A stretch of 64,000 nucleotides of DNA, taken from positions 2,542,501 to 2,606,500 of the forward strand of contig NC_087167.1 in NCBI RefSeq assembly GCF_035594125.1, read 5' to 3'. Within the stretch, counting starts at the first letter, position 1. Every line of letters begins with the position of its first letter. The translations under genes were made by a program, and so were the position numbers. The notes beneath the pieces were generated by a model. That model did not search any database and was not told the DNA's origin. It saw only the letters and a list, made by a program, of their open reading frames with translations. This document shows, one piece after another, positions 37,197 through 49,646 of the stretch. Origin of the DNA: Scylla paramamosain. Lineage: Eukaryota; Arthropoda; Malacostraca; Decapoda; Portunidae.

Positions 37197-38082
37197 CAAG
37201 GTCTCGACTATGTGATGTACAATTGCCGTTACTTGTTCTTGGTGGACACACATTAGCGAAACATTATGTATCTTCAACTCTGTCAACACACGAATTTATA
37301 CGAAAATAACTTAACAGTCATAATCACATGTCTATTAGCCAGTTCTCATCTCATTCATACGCTAAGGGTCACTGAAACTGGTCTTAATGTTTACAAAAGC
37401 ATAGGAATGTGCGTCTTCAAGTTGTTTTTAAACTTTGAATTGTGTTTTGACTTCACTCCTCGTGAGTTGACTTAACAAAGGAAGTTTTGCTGACCAACAT
37501 TTTTCGACGAATGAAATATTCCTCAACAAACGACATTCCTGCAATACTCGTTAACGCAGAGGAAAGTGAACCGTGTCTTTGTTTGAGAAAAGTGAGTGAA
37601 TGACGTAACCGACAGGAATAGACTGCGGCAAGTGGTGGAGGGGCACGAAGGCTAGACAGAGAAGAAGGAAGATTAATGGATTCTGACCAACACTTTATTA
37701 TTCCACAGTACCTTTGATTGAGCCGAAGCACTTTACCCCGTTCATGCTTCCCCCTAAATATTGCCTCGTTGCTGGAGGTGTGAGCGTAACCCCACCTTCC
37801 TGCGGACACACAGGCGGCGGCCCCCACCTCCCTGTGCGCTTCACCCACAACGCGACATCAGTGTGAGGTCTGCAGCGCCACCTGAATCGTCGGCGGCACA
37901 TTGTAGGGCAAATCCGTGATGCCTGGCGTTCCCGGGAGTCGAGGGAGCGGGAACTGCTCGTAAATGGTGGTGTTTTTTCGTGCATCGTGCCGAAGAAGAT
38001 TGTGGGAAGCGCCAAATACAGGTTGTTTTATGTGTATGTGTGTTTGTAGATCTGTTTGGGGAGTGGCCTTGTTTTGCTTTAT
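37197..38082. other. Anonymous DNA
   Basis: The GC-rich part at 37690-37990 has overlapping minus-strand frames of 89-131 codons in three registers. Their overlap argues against any one being real, and I see no domain. Confidence 0.5.
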
Positions 38083-38232
38083 GTGGTGTCGTCACTGGGT
38101 AAGAAAGCAATGCCTTCTGTGTATGCTAAGTCCACAGTTTGCTTTTAAAGACTATGAGACAATAATGATTATCCTTTACAGAGGCAAAAAAACGGTAGTG
38201 TCATCATTTGGTAAGAAAGCAATGCCTCTGTA
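38083..38232. repeat. Direct repeat of ~38 bp, period ~112 bp
   Basis: GGTAAGAAAGCAATGCCT occurs at about 38098 and 38210, each preceded by GGTGTCGTCA- or AGTGTCATCA-like sequence and followed by CTGT. Confidence 0.85.
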
Positions 38233-38589
38233 AATATTCCGTAACAAATTAAGTACATTACTTACTTCCAAAAGTGGTAAGCAACAACAATGATCATGTG
38301 TATATTGAATTGCTCAGAGGGATTCAACTGGAAGTCGTAAATGCGGCAAGAGTGTTGAGTGTCCTGCCTAATAGAGACACCACAAAGACGCTTCTCGAAG
38401 TGAGGTTTTTGTGGGTCTCATTCTGATAGGAAAATAACACTGTAGAGGCTCCCGGGTGACAGGCGTCGCTCAGAGATGACAGCGCGGTGTGTGGTGGCGG
38501 TGCAGGGAGGCAGCGTGAGAGTCCTGCACGGCGAGACGAGCAGAGGGAAGTGAATGTATGGTCTTGCGTAATGACTGTGTAGAAAGGAT

Positions 38590-38592
<3 letters not shown>

Positions 38593-38626
<34 letters not shown>

Positions 38627-38760
38627 GGGTAAAATGTCTGGAGCTTCTTTAGAAGAGGAAGAAAAGGAATTCTCACGAATTTCCTGAACAATCTTATCAA
38701 CATTTACGAAAGAAAGAAGGAAAGAAAGGAAGAAAGAAAGAAAGAAAGAAAGAAAAGGGA
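38593..38760. repeat. (CA)n and (GAAA)n repeats
   Basis: CA run 38593-38624. GAAA/GGAA tetranucleotides about 38708-38757, with unique sequence between. Confidence 0.93.
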
Positions 38761-39576
38761 GAAAAAAAATAAATAAGGAGAAAAGTGAAGCTGTTAACCA
38801 TCCACTAATTAAAAAAAAAACAGTATGACGAGGTTGTTAAATCTCATTATGTAATCACACATTCGGTAGTTTTCGTAAAATCAGTAGAGAACTTAAGTAT
38901 GAATCGCAGTCACAGCATGTCCATATTAATGAATACAGCTTACTTAGTCTTAAAATTCTCCCAAAGAATGACAAGAATAATGAGGATTTTTTTTCTATGG
39001 GTGGAGCGGTGGGACGTGTTTGGCCACAACCCAGAGGTCAGTCATGCAGCGCCTCACGGACACACCATAAAAATGTGGCATGATTTGCATGAAATAACAG
39101 TAGTGCCATTGCCTTATCCTGAACAGAAGGGATGAGTCATGAGGATTAAGGGAAGGTCCATGCACTATAACGGCACCAGGAGAGAGTTGCAGTGACCCGA
39201 AATGACCCGAAAAACTAGTTCATAACTTTACTTCAAAACGGGGGTAGTTTATTTTTCTCTTATATGTGTGTAGGTGAGAGTTAGTGCATTTATGTGTGTC
39301 TATCTGTCAGTCTATACGTGTGCATTTATGTATGAATATGTATTGCAGAAATAGAGATAGGGCCAAATATATTTACTTCAGGATTTTGAAGAGTCAGAAC
39401 TATATGACCAAGGGAAGAGGAATGCAATAAACTTACGTAAATAGAGAGAGAGGGATATATCTTGTTCAAGTTCATAGGGGTGAGAGTGAATGGCCGTTGT
39501 GTATTCAGAAGGGTAGGAGACATGCTACGTGGACAAGGGAACATAAATTATTCGCATACCAGAAACAGAAAGCAGC

Positions 39577-39579
<3 letters not shown>
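38761..39579. other. Anonymous DNA
   Basis: No repeat-family match and no supported gene. A 78-codon plus frame over 38899-39135 has no domain. Confidence 0.5.

Positions 39580-39669
<90 letters not shown>
39580..39669. repeat. (GA)n microsatellite, 90 bp
   Basis: Perfect GA run. Confidence 0.99.
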
Positions 39670-39671
<2 letters not shown>

Positions 39672-39949
39672 ATAAGCTGAGGCATATAACTGTAGAAGTG
39701 AAAGTATCTAAAACAAAGATGAAAGCGGGCATCAGTCGTAATGATGAAAACGGATCATGGAAAAAAAAGAAGGAAAAGAATGAAAGAAAAAAAACTAGTC
39801 TATAATTCTCTCAAGTGCAACGATTTCCACACGTTGGCTAGTTTGCAATGACGTGTATTTTGTAACAGAAGGACCGTGAGCAGCGCCGCACCAGCTGGAA
39901 AAGAACAGTAGTTAGTCTGCATATATCGTTCTTATCTTCTATCCTCATT

Positions 39950-40790
39950 TCGTGCAGTCTTACATTATTACAATTTCCAGTAACTCATCTTTTTTGTCTG
40001 TTTTTTTTTTTTCTCCTTTGACTTTTTGCTTCCTCCCAACTTCAATTTTTATTATTTCCATCACTATCTCTCTCTCTCTCTGTCTTGCTTCATATACGTG
40101 GTACTTACTTCCTTCCTTACTCCATACATTAGTTCTGGTCGTCCTCGCATTCCTGGTGCCTTCTCCCCATATCATTACGCTTTCCTTTCGTAGTGTTTTC
40201 TTTTTCAGCTTTTTTTCCATCGCTTTTTCACTTTTCGGTCTTAGTTTTCATTTTTCATCACTGCTATTCACGAACTTACATTCTTCGCGTTTTTTTTTCT
40301 TTTACATTCTTCTTTTCTTTTTTTCCTCCATTTTCTTCAATATCCTTTTCACTTTTTCTTTAATTTCCTTCTTTATTTTCTCTTTTCTTCCTTTCTTTTT
40401 TTCTATTTTTTCCTGTCTTTCTTTCTTTCTTGACATAATTCCATTTTTCATTCCTTTCCTTTCCTTCTCTCTCTTTCTTACTTTCCCTTCCCTTCCCTTC
40501 CCTTCCCTTCCCTTCCCTTCCCTTCCCTTCCTCTCCCTTCCCTTCCCTTCCCTTCCCTTCCCTTCCCTTCCCTTCCTTCCTTCCTTCCATCTTTTCCTCC
40601 TTCCTTTTCCGGCTTCTTACCTACCTTCATTCCTGTCTTTCCATCCTTATCTTCACTTTCTCTCTTCCTTCATTTCTTTCTTACTATACATCTCTCATAT
40701 CCTCCCTTCTTCACTCCCACCAGCCAAGTCAACCAATCCCTCTTCTTCCCCACATTCCTGATCTTTTCTCCCTCCTTCCCCATCCGTCTT
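39950..40790. repeat. ~840-bp pyrimidine-rich block with (CCCTT)n core
   Basis: The plus strand is overwhelmingly C/T across the block, including a (CCCTT)n pentanucleotide core at about 40483-40575 flanked by TTTTC, TTCC and CTTT motifs. The 269-codon plus frame here is nearly all Phe, Leu, Ser and Pro and is an artefact of composition. Confidence 0.93.
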
Positions 40791-41197
40791 TCTTTCCTCA
40801 TTCCCAGGACACCCAGCCGCTACACAGAGTCACTTCCCCACGTCGATTATCTTTCTTTGTGACGGTGCATGTTAAAAGTGTCATTTTCCATTACACGTGA
40901 ACCAGCCCATGTATCCTGTCGCTGCCTTGCCTTGCGTTCACGGGGAGCAGGACGCGGGTGGTGAGCCTCGTGATGGTGTATGGGGCGGGGATGATGAAGA
41001 TGGAGAGCACCGTTGATGAAGGGGTGGCCTGTGTACATAGAGGGGCGAGGAGGGGGAGGTGGGGTGATGGGAGACGATGGTTAGTGGTCGTGAAGAGCGT
41101 GATGGATAAGAAGTAAACAACACGATGAAAAACTATGCAAGAAATGTGTTGTCGAGGGAAGGAGGAAAGACTGAGTATGGTTTTGGTCTTCGTCATT

Positions 41198-42151
<954 letters not shown>

Positions 42152-42228
<77 letters not shown>
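42152..42228. repeat. (AT)n microsatellite, 77 bp
   Basis: Perfect alternating AT. Self-complementary. Confidence 0.99.
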
Positions 42229-42230
<2 letters not shown>

Positions 42231-42435
42231 TTCATTAGAAGCAGCTCAGTCTTGAGGTATCCTGTGAAATAGGTTTATTGTTTGAGCGTTGCCTCGAGGT
42301 CACCTATTTCATGTTTACGAAGCAAGTGATTCAGTTTCAAGTGTTACAGAATTGCTGCAAATCATTACAGCCTCAACATTTTTTATAAAGACAGATGCAT
42401 AGTTATAAAAACAAGTATACAACGTAATAGGTAGT

Positions 42436-42440
<5 letters not shown>

Positions 42441-42521
<81 letters not shown>
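42441..42521. repeat. (GA)n microsatellite, 81 bp
   Basis: Perfect GA run. Confidence 0.99.
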
Positions 42522-42524
<3 letters not shown>

Positions 42525-42699
42525 TGATAATCAGTGGTATTAAAGCGGAATTAGGAAAATTGAAATCAGAAAATGGCAGATAACACAGGGAATGTAGCAA
42601 ATTGCGGAAAAAACGAAGCGATAGGCGACACACACCACTGCTCGCCTCACTCATCAACAACAGGAAGGCGGGGAAGAAAGTGTTAGAGCTGCCGGCGGC

Positions 42700-42835
42700 G
42701 TCTTTGTGGTGGTGTTATTAGTGGTGCTGATGTTGTTGTTGATGGTGGTGGTGGTATTAGTGGTATTGTTGGTGATGGTATTAGTGTTGTTGTTATTGAT
42801 GTTGATGGTAGCGGTGGTAACTGTGGCGGTGGTGA
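42700..42835. repeat. Degenerate (GGT)n/(GTT)n/(ATT)n repeat
   Basis: Trinucleotide units of mixed composition. The Thr/Asn-rich 219-codon minus frame passes through this and the (GT)n at 43148 and is an artefact. Confidence 0.88.
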
Positions 42836-43144
42836 CCAGGAAAAAAAACATTTGGTAACTACACTGTCCTTTTTTTACTGTCGATCTTTCACAAAAAAAA
42901 ACACGCACATACATGCACGTATACACGCTCATATAGAAAAATGTGTGGGCGCATTCCCTCTCTCCCCGCCCTCCTCGTCTCTCCTCGCCTTGGTGCAGCT
43001 CCGACTCGCCAGGAAACAACTCGACAGGGGAGAAAGCTACAGCGCTGTCTACTACGATTATTTTCTCTTTTTTCCCCACTCGAGCGAAATACACATGGCG
43101 CTGGAAAGTATGTCGGGGTCTATTGTGCGAGCGCGCGTGCACGC

Positions 43145-43147
<3 letters not shown>

Positions 43148-43195
<48 letters not shown>
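43148..43195. repeat. (GT)n microsatellite, 48 bp
   Basis: Perfect GT run. The CpG-containing flank GCGAGCGCGCGTGCACGC lies just before it. Confidence 0.98.
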
Positions 43196-43198
<3 letters not shown>

Positions 43199-43439
43199 TC
43201 GCTGTTTGTCTGCCTATCTGTCTTCTTGTCTTTGTTATGTGGGTAGGCAAAGTAAGTGTGTATGTGCAAGCACGAATCACCTTACTCAGTTTGTCCGATG
43301 AACACTGACACATCGGGGAGCTGTGTAAAGTCGCACTGTAAACAAACCAACGTCACGGATTTCGATCACTTCAAGACACGCTAGTCAAAACGCAGGTGAT
43401 ACTTCTTTCCCTTCACTACCTGCACGTACGTGTCTCTGC

Positions 43440-43650
43440 TTCCCTGTCTTCAAGTCGTAAGTTTGCTGTCGTTTTACCCAAGTCCCTGGCCTCTGCGGCT
43501 TGACCTAACCGCGCCCTGTGGCCTCACCTCCGCCCCGTCCCGTCCCCGCAGCCTGGAGCGTCGTTTAGACACCCGCGGCGGGGCACACGCGGGGCGCCTC
43601 ACTGCCGCTTGTGTCACCCAGGTTGTCGCTGCGTGGCTGTAATTAGAGGC
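43440..43650. other. GC- and CpG-rich patch, coding status unclear
   Basis: The most CpG-rich stretch in the window. A possible acceptor (CCCGTCCCCGCAG ending at 43550) leads into CG-rich sequence ending at CACCCAG|GTTGTC. Plus and minus frames of 62-70 codons are both open, so coding cannot be claimed. Confidence 0.35.
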
Positions 43651-44099
43651 TCCATGTATCACTCGTGTCTGTTCAGCGGGGCGTGTAAGTAGCCTGGACA
43701 GAAGTGTTGTTTGCCCTCCGTGAATAATGTGAGGCGGCTTCTGAGCGTCTTACAAAGTGTGTGTGTGTGTGTGCTTTCCTTCCATCCTAAAAAGAATGCC
43801 GCCTTAACTAACCAGTGACGTGTGTCTGTGCGTTTAGTTGTTTAACGAGGCATCAACTGAGCTCTTACTTGCTTCTTTTTTTATCATTATTATTCTCTTA
43901 TTTTCCCCTTGACTTTGTTTAATAGGCCTCGCCCACGCACGCCCCTTGGGACAAGTAGTGAATGAAGTGGTGAGCTAGTAGAACTGGTAGCAGATAATGG
44001 AAGTTTGAATTAATTATATTCATCAGCAACGTAGTAGTTTTTTTTTTTTATGTTGTCTTGGAAGTAACAATAGGTGACAGTGAGAACAAAGAATTAATG

Positions 44100-44265
44100 A
44101 ATCACTCACGCACTCACTCACTTACTCACTCACTCACTCCATTACTTGTTTACATACATTCATTCACTCACTAACTCATTCACTCGTTCCCTCCCTTCCT
44201 CACTCATTTATCTATTCGTTCTCTCCCTCACTCCCTCCCTCCCTCCCTCACTCTCTCACTCATTC
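44100..44265. repeat. Decayed (CACT)n/(CCCT)n tetranucleotide array
   Basis: CACTCACT blocks alternate with CATT, CGTT and CCCT variants. Confidence 0.88.
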
Positions 44266-44472
44266 ACATACAGTGCTATCGGTTGCGGGTGTAATTGTTC
44301 AGTAACTTGGCAATTAAAAAACGCATGTTTCTCGTGCTGAAGACCATTACTGTTTGTACTCTTCCATCCACTGTATGTAACACTGATATACTCTTACCCT
44401 CAATGGAGACTGATAGCAGCAGAATGTATGTATGTGATCGGTGTGTTTGGAGAATGTAGTTGTGGCGGCACC

Positions 44473-44495
44473 ATCATTATTGTTATTATTATTAT

Positions 44496-44538
<43 letters not shown>
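44473..44538. repeat. (ATT)n-(AGT)n trinucleotide repeat
   Basis: ATT units pass into a perfect AGT run. Confidence 0.97.
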
Positions 44539-44559
44539 CATAACAATAGGTTTATCAAC

Positions 44560-44990
44560 AGCTGCAGTGGAAGAGGAGAACAAAGAGAAAGAAAATTAAG
44601 AGGAAGTAAAAAGAAAAAAAAACAGAAGGAAAAGAATAAAAACACTGTAATAAAGAAGAAAGAGGAAGAGGATGAAGAAGAAAAGTCAAGAAAAAAATGA
44701 GAAATTGGTACAGGAAAAGGAAGAGAAAGAAGCGGAAGTGGAAATGTACCGAAGGGAAGAAAAACAGTGAAGGAGGAGGAGGAGGAAAAGAGAGAGAGAG
44801 AGAAAAAAAAAACTATTAGAAAGAGGAACAGAAGACGAATAATAAGGATATGAAAGTAGAAAAATAAAGGAAGATGAAGAAAGAACTAGAAAGGGCAAGA
44901 GGCAGAGACAGGGGAAATGTAGATAGAGATAACAAAAAGAACAGTGAAGGAGTAATATGAAAAGAAGAGAAAAAATAGAGTGGAAACAGG
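44560..44990. repeat. ~430-bp purine-rich block
   Basis: The plus strand is almost all A/G (AGGAAG, GAAGAAGA, GGAGGAGG, A-runs). The Lys/Glu-rich plus frames and Ser/Leu/Phe minus frames are composition artefacts. Confidence 0.92.
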
Positions 44991-45189
44991 AGGAAATGAA
45001 GGAGGGGACGTGTGTGAGACAGATGCGTGAGTGGCGGCTGTGTGACCCTGCTATTACTCATGTTCCTGTGTTGCACCAGGTGGGAGGGAGCCAGAAACGG
45101 TCACCTGCACGCACTCTTCATGTCACCGCCACAAAACACACCCAGTACACATTTCCCCACGTATTGCTTTACTTGCTCACTGTTAAACT

Positions 45190-45490
45190 ATGTAATTTGT
45201 TTGCTCGCTCGCTTTCCTTCAGTCAGTCGTTTAGCTTTTTAGTCAGTCAGTAACTCATTCACTTTCAACTGTTTAATCTCTCGTTATCATTCGCTAATTC
45301 TTTCACTTATTTACTGAGTTGCTTACACTCTCATGCCCTTTCTTCACTCACTCATTCAATCACTTACTGACTTACTCATTTTTTCAGTAATTCATTCACT
45401 CAATTTCACTCATTTAGACTCATTCATTCTATAAGTCAGCCAGTTAGTCACTCACTCACTCATTCACTTTCACTCACTCATTACCAAGAC
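45190..45490. repeat. Decayed (TCAC)n/(TCAG)n/(TCAT)n array
   Basis: About 300 bp of CACTCATT, CAGTCAGT and ACTTACT tetranucleotide variants with many substitutions. Confidence 0.88.
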
Positions 45491-45963
45491 AGTTTCGTTA
45501 TTTGAAAGCAAAATGATGAAAAAAAAACAAACAAGGAAATACGAGTGACATAAATGATAAATGAAGTTGGAATTGAGAGAAGAAAAACGAGTAGATAAAA
45601 CACACCACTTTTACTTGACGCTTTTGCAACACAGGTGAAATACTTACTCGTGCCTGAAGTTACCGTGATTTACGCCACTTTCGATCAACAGTGCATGATG
45701 CGACACACGGCGCGGTGTTCTGATCCGCTGCCGTCGTGCCTTTCGTGTCTCTGTGTGTCATGTGTGTGTGTGTGTGTGTGTCAAGAAAGTACTTTGGTTG
45801 CATGACTACATAATTTTTTTGTTAATTCTTTTCCTGACGTTGCTTTTACCGAGACGCCAGTTTATTGTCTTCTTCATTGTCTTTTCCTGTTGTTGTTGTG
45901 GTATGAGTGTCTCTTTCGACTGGCTGGCCATTCAGGCATGTCTAGGCCTTGTTCCTAATGTTG

Positions 45964-46012
45964 AAGATGATGATGATAGTGATGATGATGATGACGATGA
46001 AGGTGATGATGG
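45964..46012. repeat. Imperfect (GAT)n repeat
   Basis: GAT units with AGT, GAC and AAG variants. The Asp-rich frame is an artefact. Confidence 0.93.
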
Positions 46013-46254
46013 AGACATGTGTGCTGTGTGCTCTTGCTGGGCGTGGGTGGTGACAGCAGTGTGGTTCAGACGACCGCTGCAGTAATGATCGTTGGCGTTG
46101 GACTAATGACGGTGGGTTATTACAGCAGAAGGGAACATTCACCATCATCTGTTGTTGATAAACCGTAGCATTAGTCTTGGATATTAACTGTCATTGCTGT
46201 GGTCACAATCACCCCACTGTTTCCTTGACAGTTTTTTTGTTACGGTGGAGTCTT

Positions 46255-46376
46255 CTGGATGAGGATGATAGGTAGAAATGGATAGATACGTTTCATGCAG
46301 GGACTGCCACGTGTAGGCTTGACGGCTTCTTGCAACAACTCTTATTTTTTTTATGTTCTTCTTAGGCTCTTATGAT
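46255..46376 (+). mobile_element. Non-LTR retrotransposon 3' end
   Basis: Starts with GATGAGGATGATAGGTAGAA (the decayed DGDDRWK coding end), then TTTCATGCAGGGACTGCCAC, GTGTAGG, CGGCTTCTTGCAAC and TTATGTTCTTCTTA. This is the clearest full-order tail in the window. Confidence 0.8.
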
Positions 46377-46894
46377 CATAGGATGGTGCAATCAGTTTCA
46401 CCCTCCTGATCTCGTAATTACCTTGTATTTTGAATGAACACTCATGCATCTGTTCACCATTACACTGGAAACTGTTCTGCGCTGCAACCAAGGAGTCTAC
46501 AGCTTCTTTAGACTCCTTGACTTCAACACATCCAGACCAATAAAAAGGATGAGCCGTGCATCGCGTGGGTGGTTCTCTGTGCTTGCAACTCGCCAAAACA
46601 TCTTAATTGTAATAACTCCCTTCCTGTCTTAAAAATCCAAGAGAAACTTAAAGGACGGACCACAGAGATGAAGTCATCACACGCCCACACCTTGAGGCGA
46701 CGCGAGCAAATGCCTCATACAGTAATTACCTTCCGGGTGGCGGCAGTGGTGGTAGCGGCGGCGGTGGTGGTGGTGGCGGGTAGGAAGGGAGGAAGGGAGA
46801 AGCAGGAGTAAGGAAATGACGGCTGCCTTCAGCTATTTCATTACAGCTTTGGTTTAAGAGGTTTCGTGTTGTTTGTGACGAATTGCTTGTTAAT

Positions 46895-47240
46895 ACTCAA
46901 TTAAGTCAGTCAGTTACCCAGCCATTCAGTCAATTACCGACTAAAGTAGTCAATTGGTTAGTCGGCAGTTCACTCAGTCAAATTGCCAGTCAGTTAGCAA
47001 ACTACCTAACTGGTTACTCAGTAATTTGTTTATTTTATAGCCAGTTAATCAGTTAGCTGGTTGGTTAGTTTGCATGTTATTTATCTGTCTAATTAGATGA
47101 TTAATTGGACAGATAGGAAATTAGTTGATTACTTAGTGAGTAGATACATAGGTGGTTAGTTACTTAGTTGGTTGCATAGTTATTTAGTGAGATATTTTAT
47201 TACTTAATTAGATAATCAATAGTTTATTGATCACAGAGAC
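46895..47240. repeat. Decayed (AGTC)n/(TTAG)n tetranucleotide array
   Basis: About 340 bp of CAGTCAGTTACC, GGTTAGT and ACTTAGT-like units. Tetranucleotide periodicity is still visible despite heavy substitution. Confidence 0.85.
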
Positions 47241-47739
47241 ATTAATCAACAAAAAATAACGTTACTAATCCCAGGAAAGCAATAACATATGATTCCAACT
47301 GAAAATATATGAGGAGATGCTTAAGTCTGAAATACTACAAACAAAAATATTAAATTGGTGATACACAGCAAGTTCTAGTGAAAACATCACAGAGAAAAAA
47401 TAAAGAATGATGCTTTTTAAATTATTGATTTATGACCCGCATGAAGTTAACATTCAGGAAAGTTATCATGGACAGTTAAAAAAAAAAAGAATCGAACGAG
47501 GATATAAAACAGGCTTTGTAAAAAGAAAAAAAAGAAAAAGAAAAGAAAACATCCGGAACTAAACTGGACATCATTTTGGACTCAATTTTTCCTTCTCTAA
47601 TTTTTCCATTCATTGATTAACTAACGTGCCTGTTTGTTTGTTTATTTATTTATTTTTTTTTATTATTTATTTTTTTTCGTGTCCGGCTTACTTCACCCAC
47701 AAAGCAAACAAATAAATGAACACATACAAGAAGCTCCCG

Positions 47740-47740
<1 letters not shown>

Positions 47741-47777
<37 letters not shown>

Positions 47778-47797
47778 GAAGGAAGAAGAAAAAGGGG

Positions 47798-47829
<32 letters not shown>
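47741..47829. repeat. Two (CA)n tracts separated by a purine-rich spacer
   Basis: CA runs 47741-47775 and 47802-47829 flank AAGAAGGAAGAAGAAAAAGG. Confidence 0.97.
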
Positions 47830-48292
47830 CCAATGTTACCAGATGAATAATTCCACGGCCACAGTGATGCCATTACCTTAGCCAAGCCATTAAGACGAGA
47901 CGCTACATCACCATCACCATATTAATATTAACACGACCCGTAGTGCTGGGCCATGTTTTCCCTCCCTGGGGCAACCTGCATCTCACCTCGCCCGCCCCTC
48001 TGTATTCAAATCCCAGCCCACTTAGTTTGTATATTTTTGTTATATTCTTTATATTTCAACTGTACCGTATTTTTTTGTTACTTTTACCTTTGATTTCAAC
48101 AGTATTAGTATTTTTATGTAATTTTATAACCCGGCGCTATTTGATCTTAGTTGTTTCGGCTCCATGCAAGAAATTTTTTATTAATCACTTCACTTCGTGC
48201 GTCTCTCCGCCAGTCCGTCGTCGCGCCCTCCTTGGCACCTATCCCACGCACCAGATTATAATGAGTTTCTCAATAATTACAGGTGAAAGTTT

Positions 48293-48296
<4 letters not shown>

Positions 48297-48376
<80 letters not shown>
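48297..48376. repeat. (GA)n microsatellite ending in a G-run
   Basis: About 72 bp of GA followed by G9. Confidence 0.98.
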
Positions 48377-48419
48377 AAGGGGAGGGGAAAGATTCAGGCC
48401 CCATTATTTGTTTCTTCTC

Positions 48420-48758
48420 GATGTGATTATGTGCACTTACCTCTGTGGGTGTTTTTTTTTTTTTTTCTTTCTTCCTGTACTTTTTTTGGGGATGTATTGC
48501 TATTTTTTTTTTCCCTGCAAGTTAGTTTTCCTTATTATTTTGTTTGTTTTCTGAGCGTGTTTTGCATACTTTCATTACTTTCACCCGCTCACGACTTTCA
48601 TGTTTTTTTTTTTTTACATTTCTGTGTTTCTTCCTGTCTTTTGTTTTGTTTTTTCTACTCCTCCTCCTCTTTCCCTTCCCTTTTCTTTCGCTCATTTTCG
48701 CTTTCTTCCTTCATCTATATTATCATATTTCTTTACCAAGTAGTTAGTTAAAATTGGT
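48420..48758. repeat. T-rich low-complexity DNA
   Basis: Repeated T-runs of 8-13 bases with TTCC and TCCTCC motifs leading into the (TCC)n. The Phe/Leu-rich frames are artefacts. Confidence 0.8.
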
Positions 48759-48829
48759 TCCTCCTCCTCCTCCTCCTCCTCCTCCTCCTCCTCCTCCTCC
48801 TCCTCCTCCTCCTCCTCCTCCTCCTTCTC
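48759..48829. repeat. (TCC)n trinucleotide repeat, ~70 bp
   Basis: Perfect TCC units (poly-Pro/Pro-rich in one frame). Upstream of the candidate exon at 48969. Confidence 0.98.
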
Positions 48830-48968
48830 CGCCCAACCCATATCTCTCACTGTACATTGAGCGTAAAGTCACCACAAACAGCCCCTCGAGGACCTACAGG
48901 TATGCTGCAGATTATTTCCCTTTGTTTTCCTCCTTTTTCCTCCCATTCCTTCTCCTTCTCCTTGTTAG

Positions 48969-49192
48969 ATATGGCCTTCACCTCCCCTCACCCTTACCGG
49001 GGGTACCTGCAAGCAACACCTGTCATTAGTGAGTTTATGGATGCCGAGGCTCCTACTCTCCCACGACTCCTACCCCGACCTCCGCCTCCATGCAGCTTGA
49101 TCCTCCCTGCGCCCCCAGACGCTAATGCGCCGCTCCCCGCTGAGGCATTGTTTAGGAGACTCGTGGTGTGGAAGACCTCCCTGAGTGTTTAG
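48969..49192 (+). CDS. Candidate terminal exon, proline-rich, unknown gene
   Basis: A long polypyrimidine tract (TTCCTTCTCCTTCTCCTTG) and TAG at 48966-48968 form a strong acceptor. From it, two bases then ATG at 48971 (G at -3, G at +4) open a 73-codon frame ending in TAG at 49190-49192. The peptide begins MAFTSPHPYRGYLQATPVI, has a Pro-rich middle (LPRLLPRPPPPCSLILP) and ends LFRRLVVWKTSLSV. Only the plus strand has a long frame here, unlike most GC-rich patches in the window. The frame also extends upstream to 48857 without a stop. An AATAAA lies about 380 bp downstream inside a MITE-like element. No domain is recognised, and the composition of a Pro-rich stretch next to (TCC)n may also explain the open frame. 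Confidence 0.25.
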
Positions 49193-49440
49193 CGGAGGAG
49201 GAGGAGGAGGAAGTTGTTACCGAAAAGCTCCTTTGTGATGACTTCCTCCTTTTCATGTCTTTTTTTTTTTTTTCCTTTTTTTTTTTTTATTGCTGCATGT
49301 CCTGAATGAGGCGGGGAGTGCGGAAGGGAATGACGGAAGCCTCAAGGAAGGGAGATGACGGAGCACTGCAGGAAGTGGCTGCGTTCAATTGCGTAAAAGT
49401 CACTCACGAGCGTAGCAAGCGGAGACGAGTGTTCTTCACG

Positions 49441-49646
49441 GAACGTTTCAGTGTTTTATCTCGACCTCATTTAGTAGATTTTAGTGGAAGTTATTCGGGG
49501 CTTTTAAAAGTTTTTTTCTAAAGGTTTTCATGATTGTAGTGAGAGTTTGACGAGATTTCTGCATCACCAAATGGAATAAACGTACGTGAAGAACAGACTA
49601 ATAATCTCTGCAGGTTGTGAAAATACTCTTTATGCACCCACACTCT
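49441..49646 (-). mobile_element. MITE-like element, family 1, copy 1 of a tandem pair
   Basis: Starts GAACGTTTCAGTGTTTTATC, has TCATGATTGTAGTGAGAGTT, TTCTGCATCACC and AATAATCTCTGCAGG, and runs straight into a second copy in the same orientation. An internal AATAAA lies at 49574. Confidence 0.78.

Noticed and set aside
39952..40761. Longest open frame in the window (269 codons, plus strand)
   Set aside because: It is nearly all Phe/Leu/Ser/Pro because the strand is pyrimidine-rich; no domain, and it starts and ends inside low-complexity DNA.
42654..43313. 219-codon minus-strand frame
   Set aside because: Runs through (GT)n and degenerate trinucleotide repeats; Thr/His/Asn homopolymers account for most of its length.
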